Positions 50,224 to 61,820 of a stretch of DNA of 64,000 bases are shown here, in pieces. A program made the translations under genes and the position numbers. A model generated the notes under the pieces. It was not told where the DNA came from. It ran no database searches and saw only the letters and a list, made by a program, of their open reading frames with translations. Every line of letters begins with the position of its first letter. Position 1 is the stretch's first letter. Origin of the DNA: Mantamonas sphyraenae (lineage: Eukaryota > CRuMs > Mantamonadidae); NCBI GenBank assembly GCA_026936335.1, contig JAPMXV010000031.1, positions 1 to 64,000 on the forward strand. Reading direction: 5' to 3'.

Positions 50224-52004
50224 TGAGCGACAATCTGACTGAAGAAGATGTTGAGAGAATGGTGAGTGACGCTGGGAGCATTGCCGGAAGGGGGAAGAGG
50301 GGACAGGAGTGTGGATAGAGCGGGCGGGTGGCGAGAGGGCGCGGCAAGCGCGTTTGCGGGTTTGGGGCCACGGGTGTTGGCCGCCAACGCGAGAGAGGGG
50401 ACGCTAACACATAGAGAGGGGACGTACAAACACAGATCTGCATTAAGATCAAGTTCCCGTACGATGTGCGGCGGTTCAGCATCACAGAAGACTGCACGTT
50501 CAAGCTGTTCATTTTCAAGGTGGTGCGGATCTTGCAGCACCAGCACAAGCACTTTTCCCTTCGCTACCGCGATGTGGAGGGTGACCTGTGCACTCTGACG
50601 TGCGAAGAAGAGTTCCAGGAGGCGAAAAAGTCCATCGACAACGTCATGCGCATTTTGTTTGAAGGTAAGAGGGCAGAAAGACGAGTGACGAATTCGCGTC
50701 CCCAAACTCGTCGCGTGTCAGCCCGGTTTCCGCTTTGCGCCACACAAGCCAGCGCGCGCATATGTGGTCTCGCAGTACCGGCTCCACATAGCCGCAGCGT
50801 GTATGCAGAGTGTGCGCGAGTGAGTGCGCCCACATACATGCGTGTGTGGGTGTGGCACAGGAGAAAAGGGCCGAAAGAACAGCGAAAATCGTGCACTTCT
50901 CTCATCTTACGAAAACCGAGTTTGGGCGCGCGCCCCTTGGCACGATGAAAGATTCAGAGTGACTAACACCACGAATGGACACACTGTCACACGTGCACAG
51001 AGGACTGCCCCGAGAGCCAGAGCATCCTGCCGCTGTACGAAGAGTGTGCAGCCGAACTGGCCAAGCAGGTGGAGAGCATCCAAACGTCTGTGAGCCAGGA
51101 GCCGCTGGAGCTGGAGGGATCCGAGGCTGAGCGCGACCCCGAGCGATTCCGCAGTCTGGGCGAGCAAGAAGCTAGGCTGCTGGCAAAGCTGCAAGCGGCG
51201 ACCACTCAAGCAGCCGAGGCAGCCAAGGCACTGGCACAGAGCAAGGCCAGCCTGAACAAGGTAAGCGCCGAGCTGGCGCAGAGCGAGCGCGAGCTGCAGA
51301 ATGCGATCAAGCGTCGTGAGGCAGCCGAGCAGGCGGAGAAGCTGGCAGCGCAGCGCATTGAGCAGCTGAAGAACGACCTGGTGGAGGCCGAGGCAGCCGT
51401 CCCCAACGCGGAGCAGACGCTGGAGAGCAAGGAGGACATGCGGGAGACATTTGAGCGTGAGTACGACGCGCATCTGGAGTACATGTACGAAAGCGGGTTC
51501 ATGCGCCGCGAGGACGCGTCGACAAAGGAGTCCGAGAACAGCCAGCAGGGCAGCAGCAGCAGCAGCAGCGGCAACAGTGGCAGTGAGAAGCAGCTGCGTA
51601 CGGTACGTGCGCCCCTGGGACGTCAGCAGACGGATGTGTCGGAAACCGCGCAACGCGCCGAGGTGGAGAAGATCAAGGCGATGATGAAGCTGATGCGCCG
51701 TGACTTGAGCAAGGTGGAGAAGGCCAACGTGGTGTACACGGGCTACCGTGACAACTGGGTGGAAGTCAAGGAGGAAAAGAAGGACAACGCCGAGGACGTG
51801 GAGCTGACAAAGGAGGAGACCGAGCGCCTGACAAAGGTGTACTACCAGCAGCTCAACGACCTCAACAACCTGGGCTTCAAGGACCAAGACCTCAACCTGA
51901 AGTTCCTTGTGGAGTGCAACGGCGATGCCGAAGCCGTGCTTGCCAAGCTCCTGGACAACGAGTGGCGTGTGGACCACGAGGATGAGGAGTTCCTCGTGCT
52001 GTGA
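50224..52004 (+). CDS. PB1-coiled coil-UBA protein with C-terminal LIR-like motif
   Basis: Exons 50224-50262, 50436-50664 and 51001-52004 (introns 173 and 336 nt; phases 0 and 1); 423 residues. After a 13-residue exon 1, a PB1-like domain (IKIKFPYDVRRFSITED...FSLRYRDVEGDLCTLTCEEEF) occupies residues ~14-90. Coiled coil follows (~51160-51450; KSASLNKVSAELAQSERELQ-type heptads), then a Ser-rich linker and a UBA-like domain near the end (LNNLGFKDQDLNLKFLVECN; VLAKLLDNEW). The last residues, DEEFLVL, fit an acidic-plus-[FWY]xx[LIV] LC3-interacting motif. PB1 plus oligomerising helix plus LIR plus UBA is the logic of p62/NBR1 autophagy receptors, but the ZZ finger is missing, so orthology is not claimed. 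Confidence 0.75.
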
Positions 52005-52032
52005 TGGAGTGAGATTGGATGGGAGAGGTTGA

Positions 52033-53487
<1,455 letters not shown>

Positions 53488-53556
53488 ACGCGTGGGTTTG
53501 GTTGATGATGACTGGACTGGACGCATTGAACTGTACAGATTGCTCTGAATCAATCT

Positions 53557-55442
53557 TCACTTGTAGATGAGGAGGGCCGCCATCCCTTTCCCCAGATCCA
53601 CAACCTCTTCTGTTTCCACAGCATCCACGTGGACGTGGTCCTCACCCTCCTCGTAATCCTCCTCATCTGCCTCTTCCTCCTCAATCACTCCGTCCTCATC
53701 ATCGTCGTCGCTGCCGTACTGCCGAATCTGTTGCCAGGCCTTGGCTTGCGCAGCCTCGTCCGCACGTATCAACGCGGCTAATTCGTCGTCAATCACAAAC
53801 GCTACCGATGTGTCGTCCTGTTCGGCTTCTTGTGCACCAACATCGTCCATGAGCTCCTGGAGCAGCTGCAGCCGGTTTAACAAGGGGGTCAGGTCGTACG
53901 GGAACACCTGCGTGACGGCCTGCAAGGCAAACAGCAGACGAGTCACGACCTTGTCAAACGCCTTCATCAGGTCCAACTGTTCCAGCAATGAGTTCACATG
54001 CGTCCAATCTTGGATGCATAGCTTGCATAATGCGACAATGTAGGCGAGCGAGACTCCCGCTTGTTCGGGCGAGACCAGATATTCCACCCACACAGAAGCG
54101 TCCAAATCCATAGTCAGCATCAGATGCACAAACAACGCGCTTGGGTGTCCAGCGTACGACAATCCAAGTCGATCTTGTATCGTGTCCATCATACTCGCTT
54201 CCAGGCACCGTGACGTGCTTTCGCGGTGCTCCAGCAACCAGCCCCACTTTGCATGGATGTCCAGCAGCGCGTGAAGCTGACCCACCAGCAGCGTGTCGTC
54301 TTCTGAAAACAGGTCCAACATTTGCTGCACCCCAGAGGCATGTTCTTCCTCGTTCCCATCCTGAAGAACTTGCAACCACCACTTGCTCTCCTGCGCCGTC
54401 AGCACCGCTTCTACAGCCTCCCACATTCGATCACCTCTGGCTTGCGCGTCTCCCAATACGAGTCACGTTCCTCGACGTCACCCTTGCCCCGTGTCCGCTT
54501 CCGCGACGTCGATCGGTCCTCGTTGCGCGCCAGACGCTTCTGCCCCGCATCCGCCTCGTCACATTGATTCACCACATGCTCCAGCGCACACGCTACCAGT
54601 TGAAAGAACAGTGCCACACTCGCCCGATGCCGTGTGGTGTTGCTGCTGTCGGACAGCAGGTCTGGAGTCTGTAGCAGCAGTTCACACGCCTCGCGGACAC
54701 GCACTGCACTTTGCACGAATTCATCCCGCCGCCGCAACAGCAGTGCCAGTACACACGTTTGGAACCCGTCGCTCACATCTTTTGCTTCCACCATGGCCAT
54801 CACCCGCCCCATGACCATCCCCAGTTGTGATCTGCAACTGCGTGCCTTTCGCGACACAAGCCCAGTGTCTGCCTCCTCCTCCTCCTCTTCAATGCCATCT
54901 TCCTCCTGCCCTCCCCTTTGTACATACTGTTCCACCTCTTCGTCAAGCGCAACCAAGACCTGCACCAACTGGACGCGCGTCTTGAAAGGCGCTGTGCTCG
55001 AGCTTAGCTTCCGCACCCATGTCGCCACGTACGGTTCTGCAAACACCATGCAGTGGCGCGCCTGCACGCTTCCATGCTGACTGAGCACACGTTGATACAG
55101 TGGGAACACCACATCCACCCCTGTGCCCTCACAGACAAGCGTCGAGCACACTCGATACAACAACGCCACCTCCTGCAGCCACTGCCGCTCCGTGGCGACA
55201 TCTGTCCAAGACACCAGACTGCGAACACAAGCGTGACTTACCAGCCTTGACCCGTGCTTTTCCACCTGGCACACAAGGTCTTCCACGGTTGCGTCACGAC
55301 TCAACCCACGTCGCGTCTCGGCCACAGTTTCCTCCACCTGGCCCCTCAGTTCATCTTCCCATGCCGCCATCGCCAGCAGCACCTCGTCCTCATCCATGAA
55401 TCCAAATGTACCATCTTCCACGGCCTGCACTACCTGCGCCAT
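53557..55442 (-). CDS. Unrecognised helical protein, ~628 residues (one frame break)
   Basis: Two overlapping minus frames (55442-54411 and to 53557) make one protein. The first ends ETRKPEVIECGRL; the second is open from the TTG at 54456 with no ATG until MWEAVEAVLTAQ. One extra G in either GGG run between 54419 and 54456 joins them smoothly. The product is helical throughout, with an acidic patch (EEDGIEEEEEEAD, ~54880) and a very acidic C-terminal region (GSDDDDEDGVIEEEEADEED) before a short hydrophobic end (GKGMAALLIYK). A basic NLS-like stretch (STSRKRTRGKG) lies at ~54490. No family recognised; an armadillo/HEAT-like nuclear protein is possible. Confidence 0.55.
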
Positions 55443-55517
55443 CGGCCCCAGCCCCGTTGGTTTTTCTGGTTCGTTCGGCGACTGGGTCTCCGCAGCGCAG
55501 AGAACACACTCCCTTTC

Positions 55518-55925
55518 ATGTCTGCACCCACTTCATCCACCAGCGCAGGTGGCAAGTTGTCGCGGCTCGTACGTCACGACGACAACGTGGGCGTGCCCGA
55601 GGTGCCGGACGACGAGGAGGAGCAGGAGGCCGATCCGTTTGGCGGGCCCATGAACTCCGACCTGGGCATCACTCGCCAACTCCAGCTCCTCGACCGCCAA
55701 AGTGAAGCTCTTGAATTTGACCGCTACGAGCTCCTGGACATTCAAGACGAGCTGGCTTCGCTCAAGGCCCGCCTACGCAACCCAGAACTCGACGACGTTG
55801 GTGCTCTCGAGTCCCAGCTCGCCATGCTCTCGCTGGCCAGCGAACAGCTGGAACTGGACAATGAGCAGATGCAAACCTTGCAGAAGGAGCTTGCAGGTCT
55901 CCAAGAGAAGCTGGAAGAGATTTGA
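55518..55925 (+). CDS. Short coiled-coil protein, 135 residues
   Basis: From ATG 55518, in the 75-bp gap after the divergent neighbour's start. Residues 1-~55 are polar and acidic (VPEVPDDEEEQEADPFGGP); DPFGG also resembles a clathrin-adaptor DPF motif. The rest is continuous heptad-repeat coiled coil (LLDIQDELASLKARL; ESQLAMLSLASEQLELD; LQKELAGLQEKLEEI) running to the stop. It is probably a subunit of a larger coiled-coil assembly. No family recognised. Confidence 0.6.
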   Translation: MSAPTSSTSAGGKLSRLVRHDDNVGVPEVPDDEEEQEADPFGGPMNSDLGITRQLQLLDRQSEALEFDRYELLDIQDELASLKARLRNPELDDVGALESQLAMLSLASEQLELDNEQMQTLQKELAGLQEKLEEI

Positions 55926-56008
55926 TTTCGGGGCGTTTCCCCACAACACACTGTGACACAGGCTCCTGCACAGTCACGCCGACAGTGTATGAAATTCATC
56001 CTGGGGTT

Positions 56009-57572
56009 TCATTTAGTCTTTTCCTTTGTGTTGGGCGACACTTGCACCAGCTTCCATCCACTGCGCTCCTGCACCCGGGACTCCAGCGACCCAAGCGCCG
56101 TCTTGACCGTTGTCACCTGCCACTTGCTACTTTCACCCGGAAAACGGGCTGCAAAGTCAACTTCCTCCCCGTCCAGGTCACGAAAGGCGTTCTCCTTGCG
56201 GAAAAGCCGCACCGGCCGAGCGACGGGTTCGCTCTCCGCGCGTCCTGCTCCACTCTCGCTGCTTGGTTTGGCTGTCCTCCCATCTACCAGCATCAACCAT
56301 AACAGCGCAACGAGCGCACATCCCCACGGCGCCCACTGGTGGATTTGTTGTGTCGTAATCCACGGTTGCAGCGGACGACGCGCATCGACTGGCGCTCGGT
56401 ACACTCTGTCCAGGCTCCCACGCACCGTGTCCACCTCCTTCCACAACAACACAGCATACAGGAGCGCATCCAATGACGTCTGTGGCTGCTCAACAATGGT
56501 TGTCCGTAGCCGCGCGTCCAGCCGTTCTTGCTCACGGGCAACGTTGCATTGAGCATGTGCAACACCTTCACAGCATGCCACACGTCACTCAGGGGGCCAT
56601 TTGTGTGGCTCGCTGTCGCCTGGGCCTGTGTTTGCACTCGTGCAAGGATTCCTTTGTTTGTTGACGAGCCCGACCAGCTCTCCAAAACACCATGCTGCTC
56701 CAGGATCTGCAGAGCGGACCACAATGTGCGCACTGACACTTTGGCATCCGAAGATACGCTCTCCAGGACCGCCTTGCTGTCTTGGATCATGTGTGCGACG
56801 ACTGCTGGGTCTGCAGCCTCGCCAACTGTGCAGTCGCCGCCCTCCAGAGGGATAGCATGCCACAGTTGCCACGCTTTGTCCCAATGGTAGCCAGTCGCCA
56901 CGCGATGCGACAATTGCTCGTGAGACAGGTGTTGTGCACCGGCGTAGAAGGTTGGCCGGCGGGATTGCCCGTCCACAGCTCGTGCAACAAATGCACGTGC
57001 AGCCTCGACCATCCCTGCATCTCCGGTGCCCACTCCACACCCATTTTGCACACTGCGGTGTGTATCACCTGTGCAGCCATGTGGCTCGTGCTCACGCTCG
57101 TCACAAACGCATCCTCGTACCGCTGATACCGCTCCAATTCCTCGGAAAACGACTGAAAACCACCATCGTGGTGTGTCTCGCTGGCATTGCGGACCTGTAG
57201 ATGATACACAAACGCTGCCAGCATGGCTTGCAGCTCGCCGGGCGGCTGCGGAAACCCAGGCACTCGACTGCTCCGGAGTTCCTGCAGCAGTTGCGTCGCA
57301 TACCAAGCCTGCTGCAGCGTGCATTCCTTCCACGCGTACACTCCATCCACACATTGTGCGGTTTTCAGAGCGCCTAGCGTCACTGCACGGGTCACGCTTC
57401 GTGCAAACGTCTTTCCGTCTGCCTCCGCTTTGCCCACAAGCTGCTCCTCACGGATCCTCTCCAGCCGAGCATCCACACCGTCTTGCTCTCCCATCATCGC
57501 TGCGGCGCTGTTTACCCAAACACACAGAAGCAAAACCATACATGTCCATGCTGTCCACACCACACACTTCAT
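56009..57572 (-). CDS. Unrecognised single-pass membrane protein (two frame breaks)
   Basis: The start at 57572 begins a signal peptide (WTAWTCMVLLLCVWVNSAAA). A ~390-residue helical luminal domain follows in three consecutive frames, then one TM helix (WGCALVALLWLMLV, ~56310) and a ~95-residue basic tail. Frame changes occur at CCC 56968-56970 and GGG 56536-56538 (plus-strand bases); one extra base at each restores a continuous protein. The second could instead be a 50-nt GTGAGC...GAGCAG intron (56532-56483). N-glycosylation sites (NASE, NATL) suit a luminal domain. The topology suggests an ER/Golgi type I protein; no family identified. Confidence 0.55.
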
Positions 57573-57606
57573 TCCAAATGCTGCTGAAAGGCTGGTTCGA
57601 TCCCCG

Positions 57607-59613
57607 TCACGTGCCCAGGTTCGATTTGCTGCGGGAGCTTGTCTTTGGCGAACCGGCACTTAAGCCTCCACCGTTGCTGCTGCCTCCTGTCTCGTTTGTT
57701 TTTCCATCAGCAGCAGCTGCTGCTTCCGCGTTGGCTGTCGCCGCCGCTGCCGCAGCGGCAGCAGCCTTTTCCTCTGCCTCCTGCATCTCCTTGATCTTGG
57801 CCGCCACATCCTGCTCCACCTGACCCAAACGTGCTTCAAGATCCTGTTGCAGCTTGGCACTTGCCTCGATGGCTTGTACGTGGCCCAGTTTCGGCACCAC
57901 CACGGTCGGCGCGTTCTCCTTGCCAAACTCTGCCTCCAGCTTGGCCTGAGCCTCCTTGCTCGCCACCATGTCTGCCTCTGCCAAGGCTTTGATCCGTTCC
58001 TGTGCTGCCTTGCCCTGTTCCAGGTTGTTGCGGTACTCCGACAGGTGTTGTCGCAGTCCGTTCAGCTGCTCGTTCATCTCCTGGCTACTCTGTCGTGCCG
58101 CCTCCATCACCTCCTGGCTGGCTTTGCGTGCTTGTGCACTTTCTTCCAACACTCGTGTCACCTCCGCTGCCTGCACCGCAGACTGGCTCACAGACTCTTT
58201 CAAAGCACGCCTCGTCAATTTCACGTGCAACTCCGACGTCTCCTTCACCTTGTCCATGAATGCAAGTACATCTGGAATCTCCTGCTGCCCGTCAATCTTC
58301 TCTACCACCTCCTTGATGTCCTTGCTCTTGACCTCTGCGTGGAACTGCTCCGTTCCGGCTCCCTGTGCCACACTCATGTCTTTCGGCACTTCCTCCACAG
58401 CCATCCCTTCAGCCAGTGCCAACGCCTCCTCCTTGCTCAGTTCCTCATTTTCAGCACCTGCAGTTGGCTCTGACGACGATGACGACGACGACGACGACGC
58501 CTTCCCGTCGACGTTCTGCTGCTGCTTCGCCTCTTCGTGCGTCTGCTTTTTCGCATCAGCAATGCTCTCGCCACGGTTCCTTCGGCTCAACACCCCCTGC
58601 AGTTCGTTCTGCATCCCCGCTCCACCCATTCCAAGCATGCTGACGCCTCCAACGGGCGGTTTCTTGGTTGTCGTGTTGGAAGACTCACCCGCCTTGCCTG
58701 TCTCCTTGCTCTGGTCTACCGTGTCATTTGACGACGGTGCGGACTGTGTCGTGTTTTCGGCTGCCTTGGCAAGTGTCTTGTTGGTTGCTCCACGTCGTTT
58801 GGGCATGTTTGCCTTTTTCCTCACCACGCCACCCAGCTTCTGTGTTTGTCCATCCCCCTCCTCCGAGCTGTTGCCTCCTCCAGCGTTGTCATTCTTGGTG
58901 GTTGCAGTTTCCTTCTTCTTGCCTGCCCCCCCGCCCGCAAGCTGCGCCTCCAGCTGTGCTTTGAACGCGTCTTTCTTCTTCTGCTCCTCGTCACCCTCTC
59001 CCGTGTTTGTCTCTTTGGATGGCTGCGTGCTCGTGTTGCTCGATGCCCCGTTGCCTTCGTTCTTGTCCTTTGCCACGCTGCCATCCTTGCTGCTTGTGTC
59101 GCCTCCAGTGCTGCTCTCTGCACTCTCCTTCTTGCTCGCATCATCCGTTGTCGTCCTGTGGTTGTCCGTTGTCGTCCTGTGGTTGTCCTCTCCTCCCTTT
59201 TTCTCGCTCGTCGAGTCGCCACCTGCGTTTGCCTTTTCCGTAGATGTGTCCCCGGACGTACTGATTGCCCCTTCCCCTGCGCTGTTGCTGCTTCCTTGCG
59301 TCGTCTCGCTTTTTGGTGCCGAACTCTTTGCCTCGTCGTTTTTGCCACTCTCCGTCTCCTTGTTTGCCTCACTGACACCCTGAGCAGGCTTGCTCTGGCT
59401 GCCGTGGCTTTCTGTGGTCTCTTTCGAAGCGGTTGCACTCTCGTCTTTGCTGTTGCTGCCCTGGGCATTCGCCTCTGCGCTGCCTGCAGATGACTCAGCC
59501 GTCGTAGTGGTTCCTCCCTTGCTTCCTGCACCCGCACTCTTTGTGACTGCGCCCCCGTCGTCGTCGCTGTCGCTGTCGTCCAGAAGAAAGGTCCCGCTGC
59601 GAGCCCGTGACAT
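57607..59613 (-). CDS. Low-complexity, coiled-coil protein, possible actin-linked scaffold
   Basis: 668 residues from ATG 59613 (MSRARSGTFLLDDSDSDDDG); upstream in-frame sequence overlaps the desaturase gene and was excluded. Residues ~20-260 are a Ser/Thr/Glu/Lys/Asn-rich disordered region with a perfect short duplication (DNHRTTT twice, ~59145-59175). Then a basic part (KKKDAFKAQLEAQLAGG; MPKRRGATNKTLAK), a short helix NELQGVLSRRNRG that resembles actin-binding WH2/GAB helices, and a poly-Ser tract. A ~200-residue coiled coil (EAAEVTRVLEESAQARK-type) and a poly-Ala segment follow. A scaffold role is plausible; no catalytic domain. The family is not recognised and the actin link is weak. Confidence 0.65.
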   Translation of the reverse strand: MSRARSGTFLLDDSDSDDDGGAVTKSAGAGSKGGTTTTAESSAGSAEANAQGSNSKDESATASKETTESHGSQSKPAQGVSEANKETESGKNDEAKSSAPKSETTQGSSNSAGEGAISTSGDTSTEKANAGGDSTSEKKGGEDNHRTTTDNHRTTTDDASKKESAESSTGGDTSSKDGSVAKDKNEGNGASSNTSTQPSKETNTGEGDEEQKKKDAFKAQLEAQLAGGGAGKKKETATTKNDNAGGGNSSEEGDGQTQKLGGVVRKKANMPKRRGATNKTLAKAAENTTQSAPSSNDTVDQSKETGKAGESSNTTTKKPPVGGVSMLGMGGAGMQNELQGVLSRRNRGESIADAKKQTHEEAKQQQNVDGKASSSSSSSSSEPTAGAENEELSKEEALALAEGMAVEEVPKDMSVAQGAGTEQFHAEVKSKDIKEVVEKIDGQQEIPDVLAFMDKVKETSELHVKLTRRALKESVSQSAVQAAEVTRVLEESAQARKASQEVMEAARQSSQEMNEQLNGLRQHLSEYRNNLEQGKAAQERIKALAEADMVASKEAQAKLEAEFGKENAPTVVVPKLGHVQAIEASAKLQQDLEARLGQVEQDVAAKIKEMQEAEEKAAAAAAAAATANAEAAAAADGKTNETGGSSNGGGLSAGSPKTSSRSKSNLGT

Positions 59614-59689
59614 CACACACGTGTGTTGTTGGTTGGCTCTTTCTGCGCCGTCGTGGCCACCACAACCACATCCCTTGGAGAAGCCGACC

Positions 59690-61134
59690 ATGCCTCCCGC
59701 CGGACGCAAAGACGCGACTGCCACCTCGCCTGCGAGTGACCCTCAGGACTCGCTCAAGGACGCACCGCAAAAGTGGGACGCCCAGAAGGTGACCCCCATT
59801 GTGCCCAAGAACTCGGAGCAGATCAACTACAAGACTATCCGTAGTGTGATTCCGCCCGAGTGCTTCAAGCGTTCCTATGCCACTTCCTTCTACCATCTGT
59901 TTGAGGATCTGGTGTGCATGGCTGCTGCGTACGGCGCCGTCTACTGGGTCGACAACAACGTGGACAACGCGTTTCTGTACTGGACCAGCTGGGCGCTCTT
60001 CTACGTGTACGCCGGCATCACAGGCACTGGTCTGTGGGTGCTTGCCCACGAGTGTGGCCATGGAGGCTTCACAGACTCGGAGCTTGTCAACGACGTGGTG
60101 GGCTTTGTGCTGCACACCATGATGTACGTCCCTTACTTCAGCTGGTACGTTTGCGCCCCTCCACTGCACTGCCCTTCCTTCTCCTCTCCCCGACAATGTG
60201 CTCGCCTCCTTCTGCATCGTGCTGACTCCGCCGCCTTTGCCTGGGCTTGCATTTGAGCAGGAAGTACTCTCATGCCAAGCACCACAAGTACACCAACAAC
60301 ATGCAGATGGACGAGACCCATGTCCCGCAGCATGTCGATCAGATCAAGGCCGACCCGGCCTCCGCCTACAAGCTGCAGACCCACAAGTCCGACCTGCTGG
60401 TCTTTGTCATGGCCGTTGTGCAATTGGTCAGTTCCCGGACCCGAACTTTCCAGCGAGTCGGTCGATTTTCTTCCCTTGGCCTTTTCTTTTCGCTTTTCTC
60501 GCTCCGCCGCTCCTCTGACACCGTATGCACTGGAACACAGGTGCTTGGCTGGCCCTTGTACCTTGCCATCAACACGTCGAGCCCCGTGAGCACCCAGTGG
60601 GTGTCCCATTACGACCCCACAGCCCCGATCTTCCGCAAGAAGGATTTTTGGCGCATTGTGCTCTCCGACCTTGGCCTCATTGCCTGGACGTACGCGCTGT
60701 ACACCGTGGGTGCCACCTACGGCTTTGGCAAGATGCTGCAGTACTACCTGCCTGTCCTGCTCATTGTCAACGCTTTCCTCGTTTCCATCACCTTCCTGCA
60801 ACACACCGACCCTGCCGTCGCTCACTACGATGACCACGAGTGGGACCCCGTCCGCGGTGCCCTCGGTACGGTCGACCGCACCATGGGCCCCTGGTTGGAC
60901 TCCAAGCTCCACCACATTGTGGATTCTCACGTCGTGCATCACATTTACTCCTACATGCCCTTCTATGGCGCCAAGAAGGCCACTCCGTACGTTGCCAAGC
61001 ACCTTGGCAAGTACTACAACGGCCGTGAGGGCAACTGGTTCGCCGCCTACTGGAACAACCTCCGCGACTGCACCGCCGTTGACGGAAAGGGCATCCTCTA
61101 CTGGGCCCTCCACGATGACGAGATCGCAGGCTGA
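59690..61134 (+). CDS. Delta-12-type fatty acid desaturase
   Basis: Exons 59690-60144, 60261-60426 and 60541-61134 (introns 116 and 114 nt; phases 2 and 0); 404 residues. Membrane-bound di-iron desaturase that inserts a double bond into acyl chains (oleate to linoleate is the usual reaction). All three histidine boxes are present: HECGH (~60048), HAKHH (~60273) and HVVHH (~60931). Hydrophobic segments flank them (WTSWALFYVYAGITG; IVLSDLGLIAWTYALYTVGA; LPVLLIVNAFLVSITF). No fused cytochrome b5 domain, as for front-end desaturases, is present. Exact regioselectivity cannot be read from sequence. Intron 2 is a multiple of three without stops, so unspliced mRNA stays open. The start lies 76 bp from the divergent gene. 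Confidence 0.93.
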
Positions 61135-61305
61135 TTCCCTCTCTCTCACGCTTCCGTCGTTGTCCAGCCCACACTCGAAATGAACGTTGACAATGTCCGC
61201 TTTCGCTTCTCCTTTCAGCTGCGTGTTCCCATGGCCCTGCGTTCTCCCATGGCCCAGACCCCAGCGCACAGGCAACCACCCCTACCACGACAACGAACTC
61301 CACAA

Positions 61306-61728
61306 ATGGGCGCAGACGAATCCGACTCGACCCTCGAGCGCTTGATGATGACCCTGCAAGAGCTGTTGAAGCCCGTGGGCAAGTACCTGTGGCACACGCT
61401 GCGGATTGATTTCCGCCAAGATGCGACCATCTACTTCAGCTTCGGCCTGGCCTACATGTTTGTGCTCAGCATCATGCTCTTTATCATGTGCAGCAACCAC
61501 CGTGGCCAGCCCACGCGGGGAGTTCTGGACATGTGCCTGCCCACACGAACGGGTGCGTGCTGTGCTTTTTTCCCGCCCTCCCTTTTCCCCAACCGCACTG
61601 TACCTCTTCCGCGGCTGACACCACTCCGCACCCGCACTGTGCACACACCAGCCACTTCGGGTAGCGGCGTTGCACGACACCACCAGCCAGTTGCGGTCGA
61701 GCAGCAGGAAATCAAGAAGGAGAGCTGA
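61306..61728 (+). CDS. Small single-pass membrane protein
   Basis: ATG 61306 (MGADESDSTLERLMMTLQEL) gives ~107 residues when intron 61553-61651 (GTGCGT...CACCAG, 99 nt) is removed; it is a multiple of three with no stop, so the unspliced form is ~140 residues. The frame is also open from 61180, but that start would be only 45 bp after the desaturase stop. One TM helix (FGLAYMFVLSIMLFIMCSN) follows an amphipathic N-terminus. The short polar C-terminus ends QQEIKKES. No family recognised. Confidence 0.55.
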   Translation: MGADESDSTLERLMMTLQELLKPVGKYLWHTLRIDFRQDATIYFSFGLAYMFVLSIMLFIMCSNHRGQPTRGVLDMCLPTRTGACCAFFPPSLFPNRTVPLPRLTPLRTRTVHTPATSGSGVARHHQPVAVEQQEIKKES

Positions 61729-61820
61729 GCTGGGAAGAAACCCTGTTGTTGAGTGCTGTGTTGAGGTGACAAACTCCACTGCCTGCGCTGTTTGAATACT
61801 CCTCTCTACTTTCGTGAGCG

